Assembly: GCF_016583985.1 (NCBI RefSeq)
Contig: NZ_NRSD01000001.1
Coordinates: forward strand, 62,001 to 126,000
DNA: 64,000 nt
Reading direction: 5' to 3'
Source of the DNA: Thiocapsa imhoffii
GTDB lineage: Bacteria; Pseudomonadota; Gammaproteobacteria; Chromatiales; Chromatiaceae
The first letter of the stretch is position 1. Each line of letters opens with the position of its first letter. The translations under genes and the position numbers were made by a program. Positions 9,461 through 17,781 of this stretch are shown here, piece after piece. The notes under the pieces are model-generated. The model searched no databases. It had not been told where the DNA came from and was given only the letters and a program-made list of their open reading frames with translations.

Positions 9461-10066
9461 TCAGAGTTCGACCCCCTTCTGTGCCATGATCCCCGCGTCG
9501 AAGGCATGCTTGATCGGACGCATCTCGGTCACGGTATCCGCAATCTCGATCAGTTCCGCTGGCGCGGCGCGTCCGGTCACGATCGCATGCTGATGCGTCG
9601 GGCGGTTCTGCAAGGCGTCCAGCACCTGGTCGAGCGGAACGAGGCCGAGCTTCAGGGCGATGTTCAGTTCGTCCATGACGACCATGTCGATCGCGGGATC
9701 GGCTAAGAATCCCGCGGCCTTCTCCCAAGCGGCCAGCGCGGACTCCCGATCGCGCTCCGCATCCTGGGTCTCCCAGGTAAAGCCTTCACCCATGACATGG
9801 TATTCGAGTTCCGGGAAGCGACGGAAAAAGGCCTCTTCTCCAGTCGCGAAGCTGCCCTTGATGAATTGGACCACGGCAACTCGCAGGTCGTGGCCAAGGG
9901 CACGCGCCACCATGCCAAAGGCCGAGGAACTCTTGCCTTTGCCGTTCCCCGTGTTCACGACCAGGACGCCGCAGTTTTGATCGGCGCGCGCGATGCGCGC
10001 GTCGACGAGCTCCTTCTGACGCTGCATGCGTCGGCGATGGCGCTCCCGTGCTGCCTCGTCGGTCAT
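9461..10066 (-). CDS. cobO: Cob(I)yrinic acid a,c-diamide adenosyltransferase (CobO/BtuR)
   Basis: A 201-residue corrinoid adenosyltransferase of the BtuR/CobA type, adding the 5'-deoxyadenosyl group from ATP to cob(I)alamin or its precursors. The unusual P-loop VNTGNGKGKSSSAFG lies near residue 37, and VVQFIKGSFATGE plus DMVVMDELNIAL are further family signatures. Its ATG overlaps the stop of the upstream membrane protein gene by 4 bp, so translation is coupled within the riboswitch-controlled series. Confidence 0.95.
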   Translation of the reverse strand: MTDEAARERHRRRMQRQKELVDARIARADQNCGVLVVNTGNGKGKSSSAFGMVARALGHDLRVAVVQFIKGSFATGEEAFFRRFPELEYHVMGEGFTWETQDAERDRESALAAWEKAAGFLADPAIDMVVMDELNIALKLGLVPLDQVLDALQNRPTHQHAIVTGRAAPAELIEIADTVTEMRPIKHAFDAGIMAQKGVEL

Positions 10067-10650
10067 TCTCCCGACGCCCCGGTCGCGCGTGTTGCCGGCC
10101 GGGCCCGCGTCAACCCGAAGTGGGCGACCATGGCGAGTCCGACATAGAGCGCCAGGTGCAAGAGCGTCGCCGGCAGATAGGTCACGAAGCGTCCGAGCAG
10201 CTCGGTGGCGGTCGGTTCACTGAAGTATCCGGAGAAGAGATAGAAGCCGCCGCTGGCGAAGACCTCGGCCCCAACGCCTGCGACCAGCAGGACCCCAAGG
10301 AGTGCCGGCGCCTGCGCACGCGTGAGTTCAAAGCGGCCAGCCGACCAACGGCCAAGACCCCAGACGACCCCATAGGCGGGGACCAGCATCCAGTACGCCG
10401 GGGTCATGCAATAGCTGCTGACTCCGCCCCAGCCGGTCGCGGTCAGGTCGATCAGGGTCGCCAAGCCGAAGAGGGCCGGGAACACCCAGAGCGAGCGCAG
10501 ATAGAAGCCCGCGAGGAAGAAGACGGCCAGTGATGCATCCGGCAGATGATGGGCCAGTGGGGCGAATTGTTGGCCGCGCGTGGCCGCCATGAGTGCGGCC
10601 AAGCCAATGCCGATCAGGATACGGACTCTTGAGTCAGCGATAGGGGTCAT
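10063..10650 (-). CDS. Small polytopic membrane protein in the cobalamin operon
   Basis: A 195-residue protein with about five to six hydrophobic helices (for example SLAVFFLAGFYLRSLWVFPALF and ALLGVLLVAGVGAEVFA) and a basic tail. I do not recognise a characterised family. Comparable small membrane proteins beside btuB and cobO have been proposed as accessory components of cobalamin or corrinoid uptake, and its position between btuB and cobO supports an inner-membrane transport role; that is inference from context. The ATG at 10650 follows GGAG by 11 bp, better than the upstream alternative at 10701. It overlaps cobO by 4 bp. Confidence 0.7.
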   Translation of the reverse strand: MTPIADSRVRILIGIGLAALMAATRGQQFAPLAHHLPDASLAVFFLAGFYLRSLWVFPALFGLATLIDLTATGWGGVSSYCMTPAYWMLVPAYGVVWGLGRWSAGRFELTRAQAPALLGVLLVAGVGAEVFASGGFYLFSGYFSEPTATELLGRFVTYLPATLLHLALYVGLAMVAHFGLTRARPATRATGASGE

Positions 10651-10769
10651 AGCGTTGAGGTCTCCAAATGAGGTCGCCACGGCGACGAGTCGGTCGAGCA
10701 TTGTATACCCAAGTGCGCGTGACCGGGCGGCCTGCGCGCGCCCGCACTCGGCGTGCGGGCGCGTGGCCT

Positions 10770-12629
10770 CTAAGGCTCGTAGCGTAGAGTCAGGTAGAAG
10801 GCGCGCCCGGGTTGGTTGTAAAGAAAGGCGGTTTGGTAGTCTGCATCGAGCGCGTTCTCCAAGCGGCCCTGGATGCGCACGGAGGGACTGATGGCATACT
10901 CGGCGCGCAGATCCAAGAGACTGTAGCCGCCGAGGCGGTTGCGATTGGCCAGGTCATCGAAGCTGCGACCGGCGATGTACAAGGTCGCCCCCGTGGTCCA
11001 GCGATCGAAGGCGCGATCGAGATCAATCTGGAACATCTGCTCAGGACGGCGCGGGAGCAGATTGCCGCGATTCGGCCCGTCGGAGCGATTTTCCGGTTGC
11101 AGCAGCGTGAGGTTCGCCGACAGGCTCCAGTCCATGAGGGCAAACAGTGCGGAGGCCTCGAATCCGCGAATGCGCGCCGAGGCAATATTGGCCGGCGCCA
11201 TGGTGGTCGCGTCGAAGCTGATCAGATCGTCGATGTCGGTCTGATAGAGGCTCAGTTCCCAGCGCCCGATGGGCAGTTGGCCGAGGACCCCCAATTCGAC
11301 GCTGGTGGACTCTTCGGGGGAGAGGTTCGGATTGCCGAAACCCGGATAGTAGAGGTCATTGAAGGTCGGCGCCTTGAAGGCCGTGCCATAGGAGAGCGAG
11401 ACCCGCACCCCCTGCTCGAAGAGATAGCCCCAGGCCAGATTGCCGGTGGTTTGGCCGCTAAAGTCCGGGTAATCATCATAGCGGAGGCTGGCAGCGATCT
11501 CATTGGCGCCTAGGGTGCCCAGATACTGACCATAGACGCCCGTGTTGCGTCTGGAGTCTTGGGCATAGTCGATGGTTCCCGAGACTCGGTCGACCTGATA
11601 ATCCACGCCCAGCGTGAAAATCTGCCCCGGGATCCAGGTGAAATCGTTCTGTAGACCGAGGGTGTCACGTTCGGTCTCAAAGAGACCAATGAACTGCTCA
11701 GGAACGAAGGTCTCGGCATAGAAGGCACGATAGCGATCGAGACTGCGTCCGGCCGAGAGGATCAGGGTCCAGGTGTCCACCGGGCGTAGGGTTCCCTCGA
11801 CACCATAGACCTGTTGTTCGGAGTGCGAGCGATTGCCCGAAAAGATCGAGCCATCGAAATCGGTCCGGTTATCCGAGGACAGGAGCGTGAAACCGAGTTG
11901 TGCGCGATCACTGAAGGCGTAGCCAGCACGCGCACTGACACCGAGATTGCGATAGCCGTCCTTGTCGGGTTCATCCACCCCACAGCCCGCGAAGGGGAAG
12001 GGGCGGCCAGCACAGGCATCAATGCCTTGGGTTTGCTCGAAGTTCCCGCCGATGTCAAACCAGCCACGCTCGCCGCCGCCGGCGAGTCCGCCAGCGATGC
12101 TGGCCGTCTCGAAGGACCCAGCGCTGACACTGAGGCGAGGACGCAGTGGCCCACCGCCACGGCGCGTGAAGATCTGGATCACACCCCCGATCGCCTCGGA
12201 GCCATAGAGACTCGAGCGTGGTCCGCGCACCACCTCGATGCGTTCGATCTGATCGATGGGCAGATCTTGCAGAGGGACGTTACCCAGCGTTGCCGAGCCG
12301 ACCTTGACACCGTCAACCAACACCAACACATGTCCCGAATTGGTGCCGCGCAAGAAGATCGAACTCGGCTGTCCGGCACCGCCGCTGCCCGAGACCGAGA
12401 CGCCCGGCAGACCGCGTAAGGCATCCGGTACTGAGCGGAATTGACGGCGTTCGATCTCGTCGCGCTCAATCACGCTGACCGATGCCAGCGTCTGGTCCGC
12501 GCGCTCCGGTGTTCGTGTTGCCGTGACCAAGACTGGGTCGAGGGTCACCGCGGGGGGGCTCGTTTGCGCGACCAGCGCACACGGCATGAGCGGCAGCGCC
12601 AAGGCTGTCGCCATCAGGGGGATTCTCAT
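10770..12629 (-). CDS. btuB: TonB-dependent cobalamin receptor BtuB
   Basis: A 619-residue outer-membrane receptor. The start at 12629 (MRIPLMATALALPL) follows GGAG and gives a clean signal peptide ending near ALVAQ; the longer reading from 12659 has no advantage. The TonB box region is LDPVLVTATRTPER. The plug has PDALRGLPGVSV, FLRGTNSGHVLVLVDGVKV and IERIEVVRGPRSSLYGSEAIGGVI. A 22-strand-type barrel follows and ends FYLTLRYEP, without the usual terminal aromatic. It is the first gene after a cobalamin riboswitch, which fixes the substrate as cobalamin or a corrinoid with good confidence. Confidence 0.93.
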   Translation of the reverse strand: MRIPLMATALALPLMPCALVAQTSPPAVTLDPVLVTATRTPERADQTLASVSVIERDEIERRQFRSVPDALRGLPGVSVSGSGGAGQPSSIFLRGTNSGHVLVLVDGVKVGSATLGNVPLQDLPIDQIERIEVVRGPRSSLYGSEAIGGVIQIFTRRGGGPLRPRLSVSAGSFETASIAGGLAGGGERGWFDIGGNFEQTQGIDACAGRPFPFAGCGVDEPDKDGYRNLGVSARAGYAFSDRAQLGFTLLSSDNRTDFDGSIFSGNRSHSEQQVYGVEGTLRPVDTWTLILSAGRSLDRYRAFYAETFVPEQFIGLFETERDTLGLQNDFTWIPGQIFTLGVDYQVDRVSGTIDYAQDSRRNTGVYGQYLGTLGANEIAASLRYDDYPDFSGQTTGNLAWGYLFEQGVRVSLSYGTAFKAPTFNDLYYPGFGNPNLSPEESTSVELGVLGQLPIGRWELSLYQTDIDDLISFDATTMAPANIASARIRGFEASALFALMDWSLSANLTLLQPENRSDGPNRGNLLPRRPEQMFQIDLDRAFDRWTTGATLYIAGRSFDDLANRNRLGGYSLLDLRAEYAISPSVRIQGRLENALDADYQTAFLYNQPGRAFYLTLRYEP

Positions 12630-12860
12630 CAACAGACTCCAAGGAAGGCCCGAGCGCACCCGCGAGGGCCAGCGGACGATTGCGGTCGGTGGAGCGTGTT
12701 GGCGAGAGCGGTGCCATGAAGGGTGACAGGGCAGGCGTCCCGGCCAGCCGCCCCACGCGACCCCGGTGTGAGGCTCGTCACGGCCAACTCAGCGCGCCTC
12801 GGGGCCATGCCCGGGAAGTGTCGCCGTCTTGCGTTGGATCGGGATCGACCTCGATCATCC

Positions 12861-13051
12861 GGCCGGTCTCCGGGCTCACGAGCGGAGTCGGGGACTCCGA
12901 CACGGCGCCTTCCCATGATTGCTCACAGTGGCACTGAACCGTGTCTTGACTCGTCTACCGTTGCGGGGGCAGCGTCGGGTTGGTGGATCCGCACGAGATC
13001 CGCGCACCGAACTTCCCGTTTAACCCGCGGGGATGTGTCCCGAGGGCACCG
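12861..13051 (-). ncRNA. Cobalamin (AdoCbl) riboswitch
   Basis: Reading the minus strand, the ordered consensus blocks are all present: GGTGCC (13050-13045), CCGCGGGTTAAACGGGAAG, GCTGCCCCCGCAACGGTAG, GTGCCACTG, GGGAAGGCG, and the closing GAGCCCGGAGACCGGCC at 12877-12861. It sits in a leader of about 430 nt ahead of btuB, leaving about 230 nt for the expression platform, where no convincing intrinsic terminator is seen; control of translation is therefore also possible. It probably represses btuB and the whole cob block when cobalamin is plentiful. Confidence 0.94.
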
Positions 13052-13066
13052 AAAGATCAGCCGCGA

Positions 13067-13096
13067 AGCCTAGGGTTTTCCCGCGCGGAAAGTCAA
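13067..13096 (-). promoter_or_regulatory. Candidate promoter for the B12 riboswitch leader
   Basis: On the minus strand TTGACT (13096-13091) and TAGGCT (13072-13067) are 18 bp apart. A start site near 13060 would put the transcript end just before the first riboswitch helix. The -10 is weak. Confidence 0.4.
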
Positions 13097-13104
13097 CGAT
13101 GAAA

Positions 13105-13168
13105 CGGTCAGCGCGAACCGAATCCCTGATACAGATCAGGTGGGAACGGATTCGGCGCGCACTGACCG
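13105..13168. repeat. Long nested inverted repeat downstream of the exchanger gene
   Basis: Arms 13105-13125 and 13148-13168 match at 18 of 21 positions (CGGTCAG at the outside, CCGAATCC at the inside), and the loop holds a second small hairpin CTGAT/ATCAG. It lies between the end of the Ca/Na exchanger gene and the btuB promoter. It may terminate the exchanger transcript (TTTC follows on the minus strand) or be a regulator site. Confidence 0.5.
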
Positions 13169-13209
13169 AATGGCATCGACTGCAACCGACGGGCCGGGTG
13201 GAGCGTCGC

Positions 13210-14181
13210 TCAGACGGCGAAGGTCGTCCAGATCAGATAGCTGGTGTAGAGGACGAAACAGCCCAGGAGCAATGACCCTTCGAGACGATTGATCCGCCCT
13301 GGACCGCGCACGCCGTAACCGAGCACGAACAATGAGAGGGTCAAAAGGCCCATCACGGACATGTCGCGCGACAGCACCTCAGGCGGCACGGCAAAGGGGG
13401 CGATGATGCCAGCGATTCCCACAACGGCGAGCGTATTGAACAGATTCGACCCGATGATGTTGCCGATGGCGAGATCGTGCTCGCCCTTGCGCGCGGCAAT
13501 CACCGAGGCGGCCAGTTCGGGCAGGGAGGTGCCGATCGCAACGATCGTCAGGCCGATGATGAGGTCGCTCACCCCGAGCGCCACCGCGATCTCCACCGCC
13601 CCCCAGACCAAGATGCGGGAGCTGATGATCAGCACCACAAGCCCCACGCCCAGCCAGCCCAGGGCGCGCGGAAGCGGCATGGCTTGTGCGTCCAGTTCTT
13701 GCGTGATTTCGCCGGCCAGGCTATCGCTGCGTTGCCGCAGCCCCTCGTAGATGGTCCAGGCCATAAGCAGCGCGAAGACACCGAGAAAGATCCAAGCGTC
13801 GCTGTCACTGACCTGACCGTCCCAAAGTAGGACAAAGGCGAGGCCGGTCACCCCGGCGAGGATCGGCAATTCTTTACGCAGGACCCCGGATTGGACCGCG
13901 ATGGGGCTGATGATCGCCGTGACCCCCAAGATGAGCGCGATATTGGTGATGTTCGACCCATAGGCGTTGCCGAGGGCGAGCCCCGGGTTACCCTGCCAGG
14001 CCGCCAACGCCGAGACCACCATTTCCGGTGCTGAGGTTCCGAAACCGACGACGACCATGCCGATCAGTAAGGGCGGCATGCCGAGATGTCGTGCTGTCGC
14101 GGCCGCGCCCTCGACGAATCGATCCGCGCTCCACAGCAGCAAGACCAGGCCGAAGAAGATCGAAAAGGATGCAAGAACCAT
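13210..14181 (-). CDS. Calcium/sodium antiporter, YrbG/CaxA type
   Basis: A 323-residue inner-membrane protein with about ten helices in two inverted halves. Each half carries the alpha-repeat of the cation/Ca exchanger superfamily: VVGFGTSAPEMVVSALAAWQG with ALGNAYGSNITNIALILG in the first, and IVAIGTSLPELAASVIAARKG with AIGNIIGSNLFNTLAVVG in the second. The G-T-S-x-P-E motifs are intact in both. It begins with a VLASF helix and lies upstream of the btuB leader on the same strand, separated by the inverted repeat at 13105-13168. Confidence 0.93.
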   Translation of the reverse strand: MVLASFSIFFGLVLLLWSADRFVEGAAATARHLGMPPLLIGMVVVGFGTSAPEMVVSALAAWQGNPGLALGNAYGSNITNIALILGVTAIISPIAVQSGVLRKELPILAGVTGLAFVLLWDGQVSDSDAWIFLGVFALLMAWTIYEGLRQRSDSLAGEITQELDAQAMPLPRALGWLGVGLVVLIISSRILVWGAVEIAVALGVSDLIIGLTIVAIGTSLPELAASVIAARKGEHDLAIGNIIGSNLFNTLAVVGIAGIIAPFAVPPEVLSRDMSVMGLLTLSLFVLGYGVRGPGRINRLEGSLLLGCFVLYTSYLIWTTFAV

Positions 14182-14385
14182 AACAGATCAATGCCTCGAT
14201 GAAAGGGCGGGGAAACGGTGGACGGTTGCGGAGTCTATACCTGGCGGGGCAGGGGGTCAGCCACCGGTTGCGTCAGCGGCTCGCGACCTGCACCCGATGG
14301 GTTGCTGGTTGAAGGGCCTGCCGGCCCTGGCCGTCTCGCTGGCGCGAGCAGCGGAAGGTCGGTCCGAACCCGCGCTTGCGATGGT

Positions 14386-15585
14386 TCACTCCAACTCCAG
14401 CTCGATCGATGGTAAATGGAAGAGCCCACGTTTCACCTCATCGAAATAATCCGGGAGATAGCGGTTCCAGAGCCGAATCGGGAGTTGCTCAAGGTGGGCA
14501 CGTGGAATGACTGGTAAGGTGAAGAGCAGTTCGAGCAGAAATTCAACATTCAGGGCCAATTGTCCGCTGTGATGTGGATGGTGGCGCTGGCGAATGATGC
14601 GGTCCTCGTGCATGCAGCGCCCAATCTCACCTTCGAGTGCTTGGGCATAGTCTGAACAGATGATTTCGACCTGCACCACGTCCTCGCCGCTGTGCACGAA
14701 TGACTCGAACGCGCGGCGGACCGCTTCGGGTGGAATCCCCTGCTCACGAAAGAGCATGAGAACCTTCGAAGGCAGTGGCTGGGCGAGGATACGCCCCTTA
14801 TCCGGGCGATGCTCAACAACCAGATTCAACGCGTTGTAGGCGCCGCTGTGGGGTTCACGCTCGCGCAGTACGCAACCCAATGCAGCCAGGACCTCAAGCA
14901 AACGGGTTTCCTCGTCTGGCTCGATGATGACCTTGAGTCCCGCCAGATCGTTGATCTCGATATCATCAGGCCACTGATCCTGTGGGGTGGTGCGCAGCCA
15001 GCATAGGAGCTCGGCCTCGATGTGCTCCAAGCACGCCGATGGCGGGTGCGCCGCGTTGGCGTCGCCCCTGGCGAGCGACTCTTCTTGCAAGGCGCGAGGC
15101 AGCGGGCTGGTGTCGTGGAGCCAAGCGACGACCTTGCGCGCGGATTTCTCAGCGAGGCGCCGGATCCGTTTGATCCGACTGGAGCCGACATAGGTGTCCT
15201 GGCCCTGCAGCATCGCGTAATAGAGGGTGCCGCGAAACGGGGTCTCGCGGAAGAAGCGGCCCGGCTGTGCACGATAGGCGTCGATCAAGGCCCGCGCCCG
15301 CACTGCCGCTGGCGTCGTGCCCCGCAGTTTGGCGGGGCGGTACGCGATCAGTCGATCCTTCAGATCACCCTTATCGAACGAGTAACCGCGGCTGGGGCAA
15401 CAGGCATGCAGTTGACCAAGAAGTTCCTGGCCGAGCGTCGGAAGATAGCGGGCGACGTAGACGGAGTTGAAAAGCACCAGACGCATTAAGCTCAAGGTGT
15501 CCGTCGGCTCCAACCGATCGAGCATCCAACGCACGATCAGATCCCGCAGGATGCGACGATGCAGAAACGCATTGATCCGGATCAT
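14386..15585 (-). CDS. Unrecognised 399-residue protein with faint RelA/SpoT-like motifs
   Basis: I do not recognise the family. It is soluble, with a helical N-terminal half. Roughly residues 130-310 carry, in order, GSSRIKRIRRLAEKSARK, INDLAGLKVII, HSGAYNALNLVVEH and VQVEIICSDYAQALEGEI. This order and spacing recall the RelA/SpoT synthetase fold (R-x-K...S...K, DLxGxR, Y-x-S-L-H, E-x-Q-I-R) but the key acidic EFDD-type motif and the S-L-H triad are not preserved, so any catalysis is doubtful. It may be a divergent nucleotidyltransferase-fold protein. It ends near 14386, overlaps no neighbour, and its start is 6 bp from the stop of the radical SAM gene on the same strand. Confidence 0.7.
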   Translation of the reverse strand: MIRINAFLHRRILRDLIVRWMLDRLEPTDTLSLMRLVLFNSVYVARYLPTLGQELLGQLHACCPSRGYSFDKGDLKDRLIAYRPAKLRGTTPAAVRARALIDAYRAQPGRFFRETPFRGTLYYAMLQGQDTYVGSSRIKRIRRLAEKSARKVVAWLHDTSPLPRALQEESLARGDANAAHPPSACLEHIEAELLCWLRTTPQDQWPDDIEINDLAGLKVIIEPDEETRLLEVLAALGCVLREREPHSGAYNALNLVVEHRPDKGRILAQPLPSKVLMLFREQGIPPEAVRRAFESFVHSGEDVVQVEIICSDYAQALEGEIGRCMHEDRIIRQRHHPHHSGQLALNVEFLLELLFTLPVIPRAHLEQLPIRLWNRYLPDYFDEVKRGLFHLPSIELELE

Positions 15586-15591
15586 CGTGGA

Positions 15592-16686
15592 TCACGCCAC
15601 ATCAGCGAGTCGCACGGGTTGGCACCGGCCCCCCCAGGTTCCTGGCCGCGCCTCGAAGAGTCCGGCGCAGGGGGTGGCGCAGTGGCTGCAGCAGCCCTCG
15701 GGGGTCAAGTTCCAGGTCGTGATCCGATACCCGTCACGACCGATGAGCGGGAGACCGCAGCCATGACAATGGGTGCGGCCTCCAGTGGTGTCTCGGACAT
15801 TGCCGGTGTAGGCATAGCGAACGCCATTGTTGAGCGCGATGGCGCGCGCGCGCTGTAAAGTGGTCGAGGGTGTTCTGGGCCGGTCACGCATCTTGTGAAG
15901 CGGGTGGAAGGCGGTGAAGTGCATCGGAACCATGGGGCCAAGGTGCTCGACCACCCACTGGGTCATGCGCTCCAACTCCTCATCCGAGTCGTTCTCGCCC
16001 GGGATCAGCAAGGTCGTCAGCTCGAGCCAGACCTTCGTCTCCCGTGCCAGATACTCCAGGGTGTCGAGCACCGGCTGCAGGTGTCCGCCGCAGAGTCGAT
16101 GATAGAAGCCCTCGGTGAAGCCCTTTAGGTCCACATTCGCCGCATCCATCGCGGCGAAGAACTCGGCACGGGGCTCGGGGCAGACGTAGCCCGCGGTGAC
16201 CGCGATCGCGCGGATGCCAAGGGCACGGCACGCCGCGGCCACGGCAATGGCATACTCGTGCACGATCACGGGATCATTGTAGGTGAAAGCGACGCTGCGA
16301 CAGCCGAGGACGGCGGCCGTGCGCGCGATGGTGGCGGGGTCGGCACGGTCGGTGAGGCGGTCCATCGCGCGTGCCGTGCTGATGCTCCAGTTCTGACAAA
16401 AGCGGCAGGTGAGGTTGCAACCCGCGGTGCCGAAAGAGAGCACTGGGGTCCCTGGCAGAACATGATGGAGCGGCTTCTTCTCGATCGGATCGATGCAAAA
16501 GCCCGATGAGCGGCCGTAGGTGGTCAGGACGACGCCCTCCTCATGCCCGGCACGCACGAAGCACAGACCGCGTTGACCGGGCTTGAGCTGGCAGTGCCGT
16601 GGGCAGAGATCACATTGGACGCGTCCATCCTTCAGCCGGTGCCAGTAGCGCGTCGGGACCACGCCAAGCCTCGCTTCGGCGTTCAT
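15592..16686 (-). CDS. amrS: AmmeMemoRadiSam system radical SAM enzyme
   Basis: A 364-residue radical SAM protein of the PflA-like AmmeMemoRadiSam class. It starts at ATG 16686 behind a strong GGAGG. The N-terminus has CDLCPRHC and GLCFVR. The [4Fe-4S]-SAM motif is CNLTCRFCQNW; VAFTYNDPVIVHEYA, AVTAGYVCPEPRAEF and VDLKGFTEGFYH are conserved, and a C-terminal CHGCG...CCSHC cluster adds further cysteines. MEMO1 and AMMECR1 homologues are encoded divergently next door, which defines the system. Its substrate is unknown. A much longer reading frame upstream has no support. Confidence 0.93.
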   Translation of the reverse strand: MNAEARLGVVPTRYWHRLKDGRVQCDLCPRHCQLKPGQRGLCFVRAGHEEGVVLTTYGRSSGFCIDPIEKKPLHHVLPGTPVLSFGTAGCNLTCRFCQNWSISTARAMDRLTDRADPATIARTAAVLGCRSVAFTYNDPVIVHEYAIAVAAACRALGIRAIAVTAGYVCPEPRAEFFAAMDAANVDLKGFTEGFYHRLCGGHLQPVLDTLEYLARETKVWLELTTLLIPGENDSDEELERMTQWVVEHLGPMVPMHFTAFHPLHKMRDRPRTPSTTLQRARAIALNNGVRYAYTGNVRDTTGGRTHCHGCGLPLIGRDGYRITTWNLTPEGCCSHCATPCAGLFEARPGTWGGRCQPVRLADVA

Positions 16687-16926
16687 CGCCACCTCCAGAT
16701 CGTCGTCATGGCTTGCGTGGCCCGCTGCGTTCGGGTGCCGCCGCTGATTCGGTGCGGGGTGATCCGCCCCGACCAGTTGAATCCGACACTCGTCGTTGGG
16801 GTGCTTCTGGCATGAGTGTGGAAGAGTCTGTAGGGATTGCAACCCGCCGCCCGCCGAGTGCTCCCCGGTGATTCGCTGTCGATCGCCGCGCGCGCTTGCG
16901 CGCGCGCTTGGCGAGCACCAGACTCG

Positions 16927-16962
16927 CCGCACCGCCTGCGAGCGGTGCGGAGGGTCTATAAT
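16927..16962 (+). promoter_or_regulatory. Promoter with palindromic operator-like element before memo
   Basis: TATAAT at 16957-16962 is a perfect -10, placing the start near 16969, 27 nt before the MEMO ATG. Directly upstream CCGCACCG (16927-16934) and CGGTGCGG (16943-16950) form an 8-bp inverted repeat over the -35 region, where no good -35 hexamer is seen. This is consistent with an activator or repressor site in the 309-bp divergent region. Confidence 0.5.
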
Positions 16963-16995
16963 CGAACAGGACCTGATGCTTGAAGGACATGACTC

Positions 16996-17781
16996 ATGCG
17001 TCTCGCTCGACATCCCGCGGTCGCTGGAACCTTCTATCCAGCCGACCCCCAGGCGCTCAAACAAGCGGTGGCGGCCTACCTGGCGGAGGTGACCGCCGCG
17101 GCGCCACCACCCAAGGCCCTGATCGTCCCCCATGCGGGATATCGCTACTCTGGACCCATCGCCGCGCGGGCCTACGCGACCTTGATTCCGGTCTGTAAAC
17201 GGATCACCCGCGTCGTCCTGCTGGGCCCGGCACATCGGGTCGCCATCCAGGGCCTCGCGGCCAGCCGCGCCGGACAATTCGACACGCCACTCGGTCCGGT
17301 GTCGCTCGACCGCGCCGCCATCGACCTGGCGTTGACCCTCCCCCAGGTCGTGCTGAGCGATGAGGCCCATGCCCTCGAGCATAGCATCGAAGTCCAGTTG
17401 CCCTTTCTCCAAGCGACCCTCGATGGCTTCCATCTGGTGCCCCTCGTCGTCGGCGATGCCGCTCCTGGCGAGGTTGCGCGGGTCCTTGATGTGCTATGGG
17501 GTGGGCCGGAGACGCTGATCCTGATCAGCTCTGATCTCAGCCACTATCTCGATGACGCCACGGCGCGCCGCCGGGATGCGGCCACGACCTTGGCCATTGA
17601 GCAGTTGCGACCGCAGGACATCGGGCCGGATCAAGCGTGCGGGTGCATTCCGGTCAGGGCCCTGTTGGAGGTCGCGCAGCGTCGCGGTTTAGAGGTGCGA
17701 ACGCTCGATCTGAGACACTCCGGCGACACCACGGGTCCGCGCGAGCGGGTGGTGGGGTATGGTGCCTATGCCTTCTACTGA
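16996..17781 (+). CDS. amrB: AmmeMemoRadiSam system protein B (MEMO1 family)
   Basis: A 261-residue MEMO1-family protein. Opening residues RLARHPAVAGTFYPADP, then VPHAGYRYSGPIAARAY, LLGPAHRV, EHSIEVQLPFLQ and SSDLSHYL carry the conserved His/Asp/Cys cleft shared with class III extradiol dioxygenases. CGCIPVRALLE provides the conserved Cys. The family fold is dioxygenase-like; the bacterial function is unproven. The ATG follows AAGGA. The next gene overlaps its end by 23 bp, so the two are translated together. Confidence 0.94.
   Translation: MRLARHPAVAGTFYPADPQALKQAVAAYLAEVTAAAPPPKALIVPHAGYRYSGPIAARAYATLIPVCKRITRVVLLGPAHRVAIQGLAASRAGQFDTPLGPVSLDRAAIDLALTLPQVVLSDEAHALEHSIEVQLPFLQATLDGFHLVPLVVGDAAPGEVARVLDVLWGGPETLILISSDLSHYLDDATARRRDAATTLAIEQLRPQDIGPDQACGCIPVRALLEVAQRRGLEVRTLDLRHSGDTTGPRERVVGYGAYAFY

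Noticed and set aside
16880-16915. Alternating GCGCGC tract as a Z-DNA or terminator element
   Set aside because: Simple low-complexity sequence in a GC-rich genome; no T-run and no gene end nearby to support a role.
15592-17433. A 613-codon continuous reading covering the radical SAM gene and the region upstream
   Set aside because: The first ~250 codons lie antisense to the MEMO gene and have no family similarity; the true start at 16686 has a strong ribosome site.
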